Below are positions 56,500 through 64,000 of a DNA stretch of 64,000 nt, one piece after another. The position numbers and the translations under genes are program-made. Origin of the DNA: CAJUOR01 sp964596105 (GTDB lineage: Bacteria; Bacillota_I; Bacilli_A; Erysipelotrichales; Coprobacillaceae); contig CAZQRT010000001.1 of assembly GCA_964596105.1 (NCBI GenBank), positions 1 to 64,000 on the forward strand, written 5' to 3'. The first letter of the stretch is position 1; each line of letters starts with the position of its first letter. The notes beneath the pieces were generated by a model. That model saw only the letters and a program-made list of their open reading frames with translations, was not told the DNA's origin and ran no database searches.

Positions 56500-56976
56500 C
56501 TAATCATAAATGGCGCTTTGATAAGCGTAATAACCGCCCAGAATAATGCAGAGACCGGCGAAAATATTATTGGAAAGCAAAGCCGAAAGCCCCATGCGCC
56601 ACACGTAAGGCGAAAACAGCAGGGCAAACGGCGACAAACCGGTGCTCAGCCAGTAAGTGTACAGGGCGTAGAAAACGTTGCTGAAAATGATGCTCAAGAC
56701 ATAAAAGATGATCGTTAGAATGCCGATTTTCGTGTTGCCGGTACCCGCCACTTTCTTTAAGGCGCGGGCGATCAAAACGCCGATGAAGGCCAGGATGTAG
56801 AGAAAGCGGACGTTGGTGATGGCGACAAAAGCGGCGTACAAAAGCCCGAAGACAACCGCCAGACATAAACCGGTCAAAATGAGCTTCACCCACATTTTGG
56901 CGTCAAAATACTCGCGGTTGTGCTGGCGGAAAAACTTCTGCGCTTCGCGGCGCTCTTTTCTTTCCTGGTAACTCAT
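56500..56976 (-). CDS. four-helix membrane protein of unknown function
   Basis: 158 residues: a charged N terminus (YQERKERREAQKFFRQHNRE), then four hydrophobic helices (about 31-52, 55-72, 83-105 and 133-153). No family recognised. It begins one base after the galU stop, so it is probably co-transcribed with galU. Confidence 0.75.
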   Translation of the reverse strand: MSYQERKERREAQKFFRQHNREYFDAKMWVKLILTGLCLAVVFGLLYAAFVAITNVRFLYILAFIGVLIARALKKVAGTGNTKIGILTIIFYVLSIIFSNVFYALYTYWLSTGLSPFALLFSPYVWRMGLSALLSNNIFAGLCIILGGYYAYQSAIYD

Positions 56977-57867
56977 CTAAAGTACCTCGGCCAGCTTTTT
57001 AATATAATCTTTCACCTTGTCCCTTAAATCATCGCGTTCCAGAGCGAAATCGATGGTGGCCTGGATAAAGCCGAATTTGTCGCCGACGTCATAGCGGGTG
57101 CCGATGAAATCATAGGCGTAAACCGCCTGGCGGTCCATCAGGCGGCGGATCGCGTCGGTGAGCTGAATCTCATGGCCGGCCCCCGGCTCCTGCGTGGCCA
57201 ATAGGTCAAAGATCTCCGGCGTCAGGACATAACGGCCAAGCACGGCAAGCTGGCTTGGCGCTTTGTCTATCTCCGGCTTTTCCACCATATCGACGAGCTT
57301 GACGAGCCGCTCGCCTTTTTTAACCGGATTTAAAGGAGCGACAATGCCGTATTTGCTGACCGCTTCTCTATTGACGGTCTGGACGCCGACGACGCTGGCC
57401 AGGGTCTTCTCATAAGCTTTGATCAGCTGTTTCAGGGCCGGTTCGCTGTCCTTGTTCACCACGACATCATCCCCGAGCAGCACCGCGAACGGCTCGTCGC
57501 CGATAAATGATTTCGCGCATAAGACGGCGTGCCCCAGCCCGCGGGGCTCTTTCTGGCGGATGTAGAAAATATTGGCCATTTCCGCGATCTTGCGGATTTC
57601 CTTGAGCTCCTGCTTTTTGCCGCTTTCCGCGAGCCGCGCCTCCAGTTCGTAGTTGCGGTCAAAATGATTTTCCATGGCGTGTTTATTGGCATTGGTGATA
57701 ATGAGAATTTCCTCGATCCCGCTTTTGACCGCCTCTTCAATGATATACTGAATGGTCGGGGTATCGACGATGGGCAGCATCTCTTTGGCCAGCGCCTTGG
57801 TGGCCGGCAGAAAGCGCGTCCCCAGGCCGGCGGCGGGAATCACCGCTTTGCGTACTAAATGTTCCAT
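56977..57867 (-). CDS. galU: UTP--glucose-1-phosphate uridylyltransferase
   Basis: Makes UDP-glucose. The 296-residue protein has the nucleotidyltransferase signature IPAAGLGTRFLPATKALAKEMLPI at its start, split here as AAGLGTRFLP and KEMLPIVD, plus PFAVLLGDDV and a Lys in VEKPE. The likely consumers in the window are the two lipid glycosyltransferases. It follows pyrR by 11 bases. Confidence 0.96.
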   Translation of the reverse strand: MEHLVRKAVIPAAGLGTRFLPATKALAKEMLPIVDTPTIQYIIEEAVKSGIEEILIITNANKHAMENHFDRNYELEARLAESGKKQELKEIRKIAEMANIFYIRQKEPRGLGHAVLCAKSFIGDEPFAVLLGDDVVVNKDSEPALKQLIKAYEKTLASVVGVQTVNREAVSKYGIVAPLNPVKKGERLVKLVDMVEKPEIDKAPSQLAVLGRYVLTPEIFDLLATQEPGAGHEIQLTDAIRRLMDRQAVYAYDFIGTRYDVGDKFGFIQATIDFALERDDLRDKVKDYIKKLAEVL

Positions 57868-57878
57868 ATCAAAACCTC

Positions 57879-58391
57879 CTATAACTTTCTTAAGCGCACC
57901 GCGTCTTCGCCGTCTAATTCTCTCAGGTGCACTTCCACTTCCTCTAATAAACTGGTGGGCAGGTTTTTGCCGACATAGTCAGCGCGAATCGGCAGCTGGC
58001 GGTGGCCGCGGTCAATCAGGGCCGCCAGCTGGATTTCTTTCGGGCGCCCGGCGCGGATCACGGCTTCCATGGCCGCCCGTACGGTGCGGCCGTGAAAGAG
58101 GACATCATCCACCAGGATCACGATTTTATCTTCGACGGTAAAGGGCAGCACGGGAATATCCTGATTGAAAGGACGGTCATCGCGGTAAGGCCGGACGTCT
58201 AAAGGGGCGCTGGGAATCGGGCGGTGCTCGATGTCCGCGATTTCCGCGGCGATGCGCCGCGACAAAACATCCCCGCGCTTGACAATCCCGAGCAGAATGA
58301 GATCATCCGCGCCTTTATTTTTTTCCAGGATTTCATGAGCCATCCTTTTCAGGGTGCGGCTGATGGCGGTTTCATCGTAGATGAGTTTCAT
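57879..58391 (-). CDS. pyrR: PyrR-type regulator / uracil phosphoribosyltransferase
   Basis: 170 residues with the PRPP-binding motif VILVDDVLFHGRTVRAAM and the family RGHRQLPIRADYVGKNLPTS, cut here to RADYVGKNLPTS. In Firmicutes PyrR binds UMP and pyr leader RNA; it is usually next to pyr genes, which are absent here, so a mainly enzymatic or unlinked regulatory role is possible. The ATG at 58391 follows GAGGAGGGG; the longer upstream frame overlaps the preceding gene. Confidence 0.92.
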   Translation of the reverse strand: MKLIYDETAISRTLKRMAHEILEKNKGADDLILLGIVKRGDVLSRRIAAEIADIEHRPIPSAPLDVRPYRDDRPFNQDIPVLPFTVEDKIVILVDDVLFHGRTVRAAMEAVIRAGRPKEIQLAALIDRGHRQLPIRADYVGKNLPTSLLEEVEVHLRELDGEDAVRLRKL

Positions 58392-58392
58392 G

Positions 58393-59133
58393 TCACCCCT
58401 CCTCAAAATAGAACCGGTACACGTCCTTTTGCAGGGTTTCGCTGAAAACTTTGTGACCGACGACAACCCCGTCTGTCAAAAACAGCTTCTGGCCGTCGGC
58501 AAGCTGACGGTGCGTGCTGCAAAGAAGTCCCGCGAGCTCAAGCAAAGTTTCATGCAGGACCTGAAAAGTCTCCCGGTCACTGCAGATTTCCAGCTCAGGA
58601 CGGTCAAAAACATCCATGCCTTTGGTATAAGCCCAGAAAGCGTTGTCGTGACTGTAAAATCCGGCATGGACATAAGCGGCAACGGGAACCCGGCCCGAAA
58701 CGATATCCCGGGCAAAAGATTCCGCTTCGCTTTTACCATAAAAAAGTGAAGCCGCGCCGTAATAGACCGCTAAAGCGTTGTAGGATGCCATCAGGGCGCA
58801 GGTGACTTTCGTCAGCTCCCGCAGCCGCTCAATTTCCCGGCCGTTTCCTTTTATCGCCGCGATGACGTGACATTTATGGCGCGAGGCAATGTCTTTGCCA
58901 GCGGGAAACAGGGGATTAAAATCAGCCACCCGCCCCATCTCTGTACGATCGACAGGATCAGGGACGAAGGAAACAAGCAGATCATAGACGCCGGTTTTGG
59001 CCCGCAGCCCGTCCGCTGTTAAGGTATAAGACAAATCTTCAGAAAAAAGTTTACGGTAATTTCTTACGAATCCGTCAAATAAAACATTGCTGTCTTTGTA
59101 TAAGACAAAGGCAAAACTAACCCTGGCTGCCAT
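58393..59133 (-). CDS. DUF4261-like protein
   Basis: 246 residues. The C-terminal part (YTKGMDVFDRPELEICSD and DGVVVGHKVFSE) resembles DUF4261, a family of unknown function. No signal peptide or membrane helix is evident. The ATG at 59133 (MAARVSF) lies seven bases after GAGG. It ends one base before pyrR's start, suggesting a shared transcript. Function unknown. Confidence 0.65.
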   Translation of the reverse strand: MAARVSFAFVLYKDSNVLFDGFVRNYRKLFSEDLSYTLTADGLRAKTGVYDLLVSFVPDPVDRTEMGRVADFNPLFPAGKDIASRHKCHVIAAIKGNGREIERLRELTKVTCALMASYNALAVYYGAASLFYGKSEAESFARDIVSGRVPVAAYVHAGFYSHDNAFWAYTKGMDVFDRPELEICSDRETFQVLHETLLELAGLLCSTHRQLADGQKLFLTDGVVVGHKVFSETLQKDVYRFYFEEG

Positions 59134-59179
59134 GATCACACCTCGTTATCCATTATAGAGGAAAAACAAAAGCTAGGCA

Positions 59180-59210
59180 ATATCAAAACTGCTGACAGGA
59201 TGTCAGCAGT
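59180..59210 (-). terminator. terminator of the mupG-like gene
   Basis: ACTGCTGACA and TGTCAGCAGT form a perfect 10-bp stem with a three-base loop and a T-rich flank, overlapping the stop codon. Confidence 0.85.
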
Positions 59211-60300
59211 CTTTGACTTGTTTAAAAGCGAATTTCGCGTTTGGAATCACATATTCCAAAAGCATCAGCTCATCAGCCGGAATGGTGCCCACGACATTTT
59301 TATTGCCGTTATTTGGCATATCCTTCAAGATGATATGAAGCTCGCCTTTATAGTGGCCGTACTCGTTGTTTAAGACGACAATATCGCCGCGGCGCAAATC
59401 GCGCGTGTCGGCCGGCGGAATATCCGCGTCGGCGTAGTCAATGCGCGGCATGGTCGATCTTGCCATGTATTCCGACATATCCTGACGGACGTGATGCGGA
59501 TAATTGAAGATAATCTCTTTTTCCACATCGCTGACGTTATCATTGAGGATGATGCCCAGGGTCAGCTTGCTGCGGTCAATCTCACTCAAGGCCTTTAACT
59601 CCGCTTCGCTGGCGTAGGCATTGGCGATGATCACATCATCGACTAAACCGGTCGCGAACAAGTGGCGGGCCTGGGCGTCGATGGCCATATCGCGGTGCAT
59701 CTCCAGGGTGCACAGCCCTTCGCTGACCGGCCAAGGTCCGTAAGTTCCCGGTTCCTGGGAGCTCACAAAAGCCGCGATCGGAATCTGGTAACCGCGCAGT
59801 TTCTCGCCGGCTTTCTTAAATAATTCAAAGCTTAAACCGGAATAGCGCTGCGGGTAGAAATTGTGGCAGGCGATGAGATTTTCGCGATTAGGCCGGTAGA
59901 ACTCAATCAGATCAATATAAGGGCTGTCCGAACTGGCATTGATTTCCACTTTTAAATGCTGGGGATTGTAAGTCATATTGGCTTCAACCTGGCCGTTGAA
60001 TCCCTCGTCAAGACGGAATCCCGCCGCGCCGATCTCCTTGAAAAAAGACAGGTCGTCATAACTGATCCCGAGATTTTGAAAGACCGCCGGGGCGACATCC
60101 ACGATCACTTCCATGCCTAGCTTATTGGCGTGGGCGATCACTTCCTGAAAGTCCTTCTTGATTTCCTCAGCCGGTTTTTTGACCGACAAAAGGCAGGTGA
60201 AAACCCTGGTGAATCCGTACCTGGCCGCCAGGCTTAAATAAGCCATGTCGCGCTCCGGAGTGGAATGCTCCGGGTAAATCGATACTCCTAAACGTCCCAT
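59203..60300 (-). CDS. MupG-like 6-phospho-N-acetylmuramidase (DUF871)
   Basis: 365 residues: an N-terminal TIM barrel (LGVSIYPEHSTPERDMAYL, IVDVAPAVFQNLGIS, FRLDEGFNG) and a C-terminal cyclophilin-like domain from about residue 245. The family cleaves phosphorylated MurNAc-GlcNAc inside the cell during cell-wall recycling; other members have unknown substrates. The ATG at 60300 follows AAAGGAGG. No PTS or murQ gene is adjacent. A cre-like site lies in its promoter. Confidence 0.82.
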   Translation of the reverse strand: MGRLGVSIYPEHSTPERDMAYLSLAARYGFTRVFTCLLSVKKPAEEIKKDFQEVIAHANKLGMEVIVDVAPAVFQNLGISYDDLSFFKEIGAAGFRLDEGFNGQVEANMTYNPQHLKVEINASSDSPYIDLIEFYRPNRENLIACHNFYPQRYSGLSFELFKKAGEKLRGYQIPIAAFVSSQEPGTYGPWPVSEGLCTLEMHRDMAIDAQARHLFATGLVDDVIIANAYASEAELKALSEIDRSKLTLGIILNDNVSDVEKEIIFNYPHHVRQDMSEYMARSTMPRIDYADADIPPADTRDLRRGDIVVLNNEYGHYKGELHIILKDMPNNGNKNVVGTIPADELMLLEYVIPNAKFAFKQVKDC

Positions 60301-60321
60301 AAAAAATTCCTCCTTTCCTAT

Positions 60322-60350
60322 ATTGTACACAATTAAAGCGGTTTCGTATA
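60322..60350 (-). promoter_or_regulatory. mupG-like promoter with a cre-like site
   Basis: Minus-strand TACAAT (60322-60327) sits 22 bases before the start codon; the -35 region (TATACG, 60345-60350) is weak. The 14-mer CGAAACCGCTTTAA (60333-60346) fits the CcpA operator consensus except at its first and penultimate bases and lies between -10 and -35. Confidence 0.4.
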
Positions 60351-60358
60351 CATCAAAG

Positions 60359-60387
60359 TTGCATGTTATTCATGACTATGATAAAAT
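60359..60387 (+). promoter_or_regulatory. promoter of the zinc-ribbon membrane protein gene
   Basis: TTGCAT (60359-60364) and TAAAAT (60382-60387), spacer 17 bp, 23 bases before the ATG at 60411. It is divergent from the mupG-like promoter. Confidence 0.7.
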
Positions 60388-60410
60388 GAGGTATCGAGGA
60401 GTTGATAATC

Positions 60411-60992
60411 ATGGCAGAAAAGCAAAGAAGCACAAGAACAAAAAAGGCCACAACCGGGCAGAAAATCCTCTTTGGTTTATTGATTGTCATGACTTTTCCG
60501 TGGTCGATCATTTACCTGGTTGTGTGGAGCGGGCGCTGCGCCTACTGCGGCAAGCGCATCCTGTTCAACCGCCGCGTCTGCAAAAAATGCTACCGGAATT
60601 CTCATGCCATTGTCGATAACTTTGATGAAAAAATCGAACTGTTCTACGAACAGATCTCCGTGGTGGATGATATCACGGAAATCATCACCCAGTATGACTA
60701 CATCTTCAATCAGTTCCCGGGCATCGTGGATATTTACAACGCCCTGGATGAGGAGGTTGACGTGGAGCCGTTAAAAGAGAAAACCCTGATCACCCTGCAC
60801 CGCACCCTGGAGGACTGGATGAATCAGCATCAGTATCAGTTCTCTTTAAACCAGGCCTACCACGACGAGACAATTACCGAAATCAAGGATCTCCAGGCTG
60901 ATAAACCTTTCTTTAAAGACATCCTGCAGCCTTATCTGGAAGATATCGAAGCGATCCAGCCGGAAGTCGGCACAGAAACCGTACAGGTATAA
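60411..60992 (+). CDS. membrane protein with a zinc-ribbon-like motif, function unknown
   Basis: 193 residues: a basic N terminus, one helix (ILFGLLIVMTFPWSIIYLVV) and directly after it two CxxC pairs (CAYCGKR, CKKCYRN) that could bind zinc, then an acidic helical domain to the end. I do not recognise a family. The ATG at 60411 is placed nine bases after GAGGAG. Single-gene unit between a promoter and a bidirectional terminator. Confidence 0.75.
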   Translation: MAEKQRSTRTKKATTGQKILFGLLIVMTFPWSIIYLVVWSGRCAYCGKRILFNRRVCKKCYRNSHAIVDNFDEKIELFYEQISVVDDITEIITQYDYIFNQFPGIVDIYNALDEEVDVEPLKEKTLITLHRTLEDWMNQHQYQFSLNQAYHDETITEIKDLQADKPFFKDILQPYLEDIEAIQPEVGTETVQV

Positions 60993-61021
60993 AAAAAAAC
61001 GGCAAAAGCCGCTTTTTTTTA
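60991..61021. terminator. bidirectional terminator
   Basis: AAAAACGGC and GCCGCTTTTTTT flank an AAAA loop, with A and T runs on both sides, between the converging zinc-ribbon gene and greA. Confidence 0.85.
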
Positions 61022-61501
61022 TTCCGCCAGAGAAATATCAAGAATCTGGACCTGGTATGGCTCCTCCACCATCACCGTGACAATCTCGCCGATCGTATGT
61101 CCGATAATGGCCTTGGCCAGCGGACACTCATTGGAAATCTTGCCGTGATCAGGGTCGGTCTCAAAAGAACCGACGATCGCGAAGCGATTCTCGACATGAT
61201 CGGCCATATCGAGCATCGTCACGGACATGCCCGGTTTAACCACCTGCAGATCGATCGAATCCTCGTCGATGATCTCGGCGTTTTGAATCATGGCGTCGAT
61301 TTCTTTAATGCGCGCCTCGACTTCCGCCTGACGCTCGCGGGCCGCGTCGTAGTCGGCGTTCTCGCTTAAGTCACCCTGCGCGCGGGCGGCCTGCAAGTCC
61401 GCGATGACACTCGGCCTTTCGACGTTAATCAGCTGATCGCGTTCCTGGCGCAGCTTCTCAATACCACTTCTCGTTAAAAGAACCTTTTCATGTTCCGCCA
61501 T
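61019..61501 (-). CDS. greA: transcription elongation factor GreA
   Basis: Stimulates RNA cleavage by backtracked RNA polymerase. The 160-residue protein has an N-terminal coiled coil with the acidic tip (LSENADYDAARERQ) and a C-terminal FKBP-like domain (ECPLAKAIIGHTIGEIV). The ATG at 61501 follows GGAGAGGTG; upstream in-frame codons precede it. The order U32-U32-udk-greA is the same as in Bacillus. Confidence 0.97.
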   Translation of the reverse strand: MAEHEKVLLTRSGIEKLRQERDQLINVERPSVIADLQAARAQGDLSENADYDAARERQAEVEARIKEIDAMIQNAEIIDEDSIDLQVVKPGMSVTMLDMADHVENRFAIVGSFETDPDHGKISNECPLAKAIIGHTIGEIVTVMVEEPYQVQILDISLAE

Positions 61502-61545
61502 TTCTTTCACCTCTCCAAGTACTATAGCACAAAACCGGCTTGCCG

Positions 61546-62139
61546 TCAAAAAGAATCCAGGTAGGCGTTGATGACCGCCAGGGCCGTTTTCTGACCCCCG
61601 TCAGGAATCATGATATCCGCCTGATTTTTATAAGGCTCAATGTAGATCATGTGCATCGGTTTGACCGTGGTTTCATACTGCCGGATGATATCCTCGAGAC
61701 GGCGCCCGCGGCTGGCGATATCGCGCTGCACGCGCCGCGCCAGGCGGATATCCGCCGGGGTTTCCATATAGATTTTCAAATCACATAAGGCCGCGACAGC
61801 GGGAACGCTGAAGGTAAACAGCCCGTCGAGAAGGATGAACTTTTCCGGCTTAACCACGGTTGTCTTGGCGGTGCGGTTATGGCTGGTAAAATCATAGTCA
61901 GGCATCTCGATGGCCTCATTGTTTTTCAGCTTTTTGAGATCGGAAACCAGTAAATCCAGGTCAAACGCGCCGGGCTCATCAAAATTCACCAAGGCCCGCT
62001 TTTCCGGGCTTAAATGCGACAGATCCTTGTAGTAATTGTCAAAGCTCACATAAGCCAGATCGCGTCTGATCTGGCGCAGATCGTTCGCGAAAGTGGTCTT
62101 TCCCGAACCGCTGCCGCCGGCAATTCCAATTAAAAACAT
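61546..62139 (-). CDS. udk: uridine kinase
   Basis: Phosphorylates uridine and cytidine. The 197-residue protein has the P-loop GIAGGSGSGKTTFA and the nucleoside-binding FDNYYKDLSHL and NFDEPGAFD segments. It is about ten residues shorter than typical. The ATG at 62139 follows GGAGGG and comes four bases after the U32 gene stop. Confidence 0.95.
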   Translation of the reverse strand: MFLIGIAGGSGSGKTTFANDLRQIRRDLAYVSFDNYYKDLSHLSPEKRALVNFDEPGAFDLDLLVSDLKKLKNNEAIEMPDYDFTSHNRTAKTTVVKPEKFILLDGLFTFSVPAVAALCDLKIYMETPADIRLARRVQRDIASRGRRLEDIIRQYETTVKPMHMIYIEPYKNQADIMIPDGGQKTALAVINAYLDSF

Positions 62140-62143
62140 CCGC

Positions 62144-63301
62144 TCACACCCTCCTGGCCATATCATCGGGATAAACAGCCCGGTCACACAAGATATATAG
62201 CTCGCTCATGGGATGATTGGCCTTCTCTACTGCATTCATCTTGTCATCGTAAATCTTGTCAACAACAAGACAGAAAGAATCATAATAAGGCGAGAAAAAC
62301 TCCAGGCGGTCCCCAATCTCAAAGTAATTACGAACCTGGACGCGGGCCAGGCCGTTTTCATAAGACTTCACCATGAGGACAAAGTCCTGACTGGCTTTCT
62401 CATCTTTCACATCATAAATCTGGGCATGAGCGTCGGGAACGCCGTAAAAAAAGCCGCTGGCCGCCTGGCGGTTGGCCGCTTTGGCGATCTCTTTCTCAAA
62501 ATATGCCAGATCATAAGGCAGACCAGCAGCGATGAGATCAATCAGCTTGCGGTAGCAGGATACGACCGTGGCGATATAATGGATGGATTTCATGCGCCCC
62601 TCGATCTTCAAAGCCGCGATGCCAAGCTCCATCAGCAATGGCAGTTCTCTGACGCTCACGAGATCCTTGGCCGCCATGCGGAACGGTTCATCACCGCTAT
62701 GATAAAACCAGCGGCACGACTGGCTGCAGCCGCCGCGGTTGGCGTCGCGACGCGAATAATAATTGGACAGCATGCACCGTCCCGACCAGTTCACACACAT
62801 CGCGCCGTGAATAAAATATTCCAGATCCATCGCGCAGTGCTCGTGGATTTCTTTGAGGCTCTCATAATCCACCTCGCGGGCCAGCACCACGCGGTCAACC
62901 CCGAGCCTGGCCATTTCCTGGATGGCCAGCTCATTGGCCACCGAACTCTGCGTGGAAAGATGAATCGCGAAACGGCACTGCAAATATTTAGCTCTCATAA
63001 CAATATACAAATCCGCGGCAATCACCGCGTCCACGCCTGTTTCATCAAGCGCCAGCAGGTATTCATCCAGACCCCTGAGATCGTCCTCATGAGGAATGAT
63101 GTTGACCGTCACATAGAACTTGCGCTGATGCGAATGGCAGTAGCGGACCGCTTCGGCAATATCATCCAGGGTAAAATTACCCGCCGCGGAGCGCAGCCCG
63201 AACGTCTTGCCGCCCGCGTAGACGGCATCCGCCCCGTAGTGCACGGCGATCTTCAGCTTTTCCATATCGCCGGCCGGCGCCAGCAGTTCCGGTTTTTTCA
63301 T
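62144..63301 (-). CDS. U32-family protein, TrhP2-like (tRNA hydroxylation)
   Basis: 385 residues beginning ELLAPAGDMEKLKIAVHYGADAVY-type sequence (APAGDMEKLK visible at 8-17). The family Cys set is present in HGAMCVNWSGRCMLSN and GGCSQSCRW, which likely binds an iron-sulfur cluster. U32 members near udk and greA correspond to TrhP, needed for hydroxylation of uridine 34 in tRNAs; older labels call them collagenase-like peptidases. It overlaps the next U32 gene by four bases. Confidence 0.9.
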   Translation of the reverse strand: MKKPELLAPAGDMEKLKIAVHYGADAVYAGGKTFGLRSAAGNFTLDDIAEAVRYCHSHQRKFYVTVNIIPHEDDLRGLDEYLLALDETGVDAVIAADLYIVMRAKYLQCRFAIHLSTQSSVANELAIQEMARLGVDRVVLAREVDYESLKEIHEHCAMDLEYFIHGAMCVNWSGRCMLSNYYSRRDANRGGCSQSCRWFYHSGDEPFRMAAKDLVSVRELPLLMELGIAALKIEGRMKSIHYIATVVSCYRKLIDLIAAGLPYDLAYFEKEIAKAANRQAASGFFYGVPDAHAQIYDVKDEKASQDFVLMVKSYENGLARVQVRNYFEIGDRLEFFSPYYDSFCLVVDKIYDDKMNAVEKANHPMSELYILCDRAVYPDDMARRV

Positions 63302-64000
63302 CCGTTTCCCGCCTTTCGCACCTCATCCGGGGTATAGATGGTTTTTTCTTGGGCAAAGCCGGCAAAAGAAGCGAACGGCAGCGGCTTTTTTTCGCTTAAC
63401 GCCTGATAAGTCGCGATGACATCCGCCGTATCCATCCCCAGGGTCTCGACAAAGCCGTAAGCATAAGATCCCAGTAAATCCTGATAGCACGACCAGTCTA
63501 AAGGCAGCCGGCTGACAAACCTCGTGCCTGACTCATTTTCCTGCGCGATGGTTTCCAGGTCGCTGTCTTCAGGAGTAATGATCTTCTGATAAGAGGCAGG
63601 CTGATGATAGTACTGCTGCGCCGCGCTTAAAAGCTTTCGTCGGGAAATCGCCATCTCCATCGCCCCGGCGATCTGGACCATTAAAGGCAGGCTCGACAAC
63701 GTGCCGATCTCCACCAGTTCCGGTAAAGTCAGCTCGCGCGAGACAAAAACCATATCAACATCTATCTTCTTTAAAACGTCAAAAAGCTTGTGGTGAGTAT
63801 TCAGGCTGTTCGCGGCATAGATCAAAGGAATCCCGGAACCGCGCAGAAGATTCAGGACCGCATAGTCCTGAAACAGCACCCCGCTCACCTTTTTTAAAGA
63901 CCGCAGTGCTTCTTTTAAAACGGGCAGGTCTTTTTGTGTGTACAGGGTGTTGCATAAAATATACGTGTTGAAATCATCCGGCAGCGGATAAACCCCGTAG
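63298..64000 (-). CDS. U32-family protein, TrhP1-like, 5' end outside the window
   Basis: At least 233 codons are visible; the frame stays open from 63888 to the window edge (YGVYPLPDDFNTYILCNTLY), so the start lies beyond 64000. An internal GTG at 63888 is not the start. The visible part has U32 features (VLLQ-like LFQDYAVLNLL, PLIYAANSLNTHH, FVSRELTLPEL) but lacks the Cys-rich C-terminal cluster, like the shorter TrhP1 partner. It is probably co-translated with the downstream U32 protein. Confidence 0.85.
   Translation of the reverse strand, partial: YGVYPLPDDFNTYILCNTLYTQKDLPVLKEALRSLKKVSGVLFQDYAVLNLLRGSGIPLIYAANSLNTHHKLFDVLKKIDVDMVFVSRELTLPELVEIGTLSSLPLMVQIAGAMEMAISRRKLLSAAQQYYHQPASYQKIITPEDSDLETIAQENESGTRFVSRLPLDWSCYQDLLGSYAYGFVETLGMDTADVIATYQALSEKKPLPFASFAGFAQEKTIYTPDEVRKAGNG

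Noticed and set aside
62213..63337. 374-codon plus-strand frame opposite the U32 gene
   Set aside because: Shadow of the TrhP-like gene; His/Arg-rich translation typical of antisense frames, no ribosome site.

Overview
This window reads as chromosomal DNA of a low-to-mid GC Firmicute. The closest fit is an Erysipelotrichales/Erysipelotrichaceae-like anaerobe. Support comes from the DnaI/DnaB(Firmicutes)/DnaE primosome set, a SufCDSUB operon, T-box and FMN riboswitch control, lipoprotein-rich secretion, an Rnf complex, pyruvate:ferredoxin oxidoreductase and no aerobic respiratory genes. Most genes lie on the minus strand. A run of exactly 100 N inside guaA marks a scaffold gap in a draft assembly.

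Layout from left to right. 1-110: a minus-strand promoter and leader, possibly of an rRNA operon lying beyond the left edge. 180-4.6 kb: thrS behind a T-box, then pyk and pfkA. 4.7-15.35 kb: a replication/repair run read leftward, dnaE-polA-mutM-oxidoreductase-coaE-dnaB-dnaI. The dnaE gene is split by an ORF-less group II intron (13105-13760) directly after the codon of its third catalytic aspartate. 15.4-23.2 kb: a redox operon, rnfC-D-G-E-A-(small Cys protein)-B, then apbE, NusG_II, a Gx transporter and a TSCPD protein. RnfD carries three extra FMN-binding domains, RnfB is minimal, and an unlisted 54-codon Cys-rich membrane protein sits between rnfA and rnfB. 23.2-31.8 kb: a DNA repair alkyltransferase, a degenerate RumA-like protein, a CNNM/CorC-type membrane protein, ligA, tyrS, a CcpA-like regulator, YtxH and a DUF948 protein.

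32-38.3 kb: purA-guaA on the plus strand, a decayed ISNCY-like transposase, ribU under an FMN riboswitch, two lipoproteins (one with a transglutaminase fold), and a five-gene tRNA operon (Val-Tyr-Lys-Leu-Pro). 38.4-47.8 kb: a ChbG-like deacetylase, 5-formyl-THF cyclo-ligase, sufCDSUB, an AI-2E-family permease, two PrsA-like foldases and a HIT protein. 47.8-52.8 kb: yhaM, a glycosyltransferase fused to a complete RecX, a flippase-like protein and a second glycosyltransferase, likely making glycolipid anchors. 52.9-64 kb: PFOR, galU, pyrR, a DUF4261-like protein, a MupG-like hydrolase, greA, udk and two U32 proteins (TrhP type); the last runs off the right edge.

How the parts connect. PFOR makes reduced ferredoxin and Rnf would oxidise it. 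ApbE would attach FMN to RnfD, RnfG and the extra domains, and RibU under FMN control would supply riboflavin. GalU supplies UDP-glucose for the lipid glycosyltransferases. A CcpA-like gene and three cre-like 14-mers (at the rnf promoter, beside the DUF948-YtxH-CcpA genes and at the mupG promoter) suggest carbon-source control. All functional calls rest on reading translated sequence against remembered family features; no search was run.
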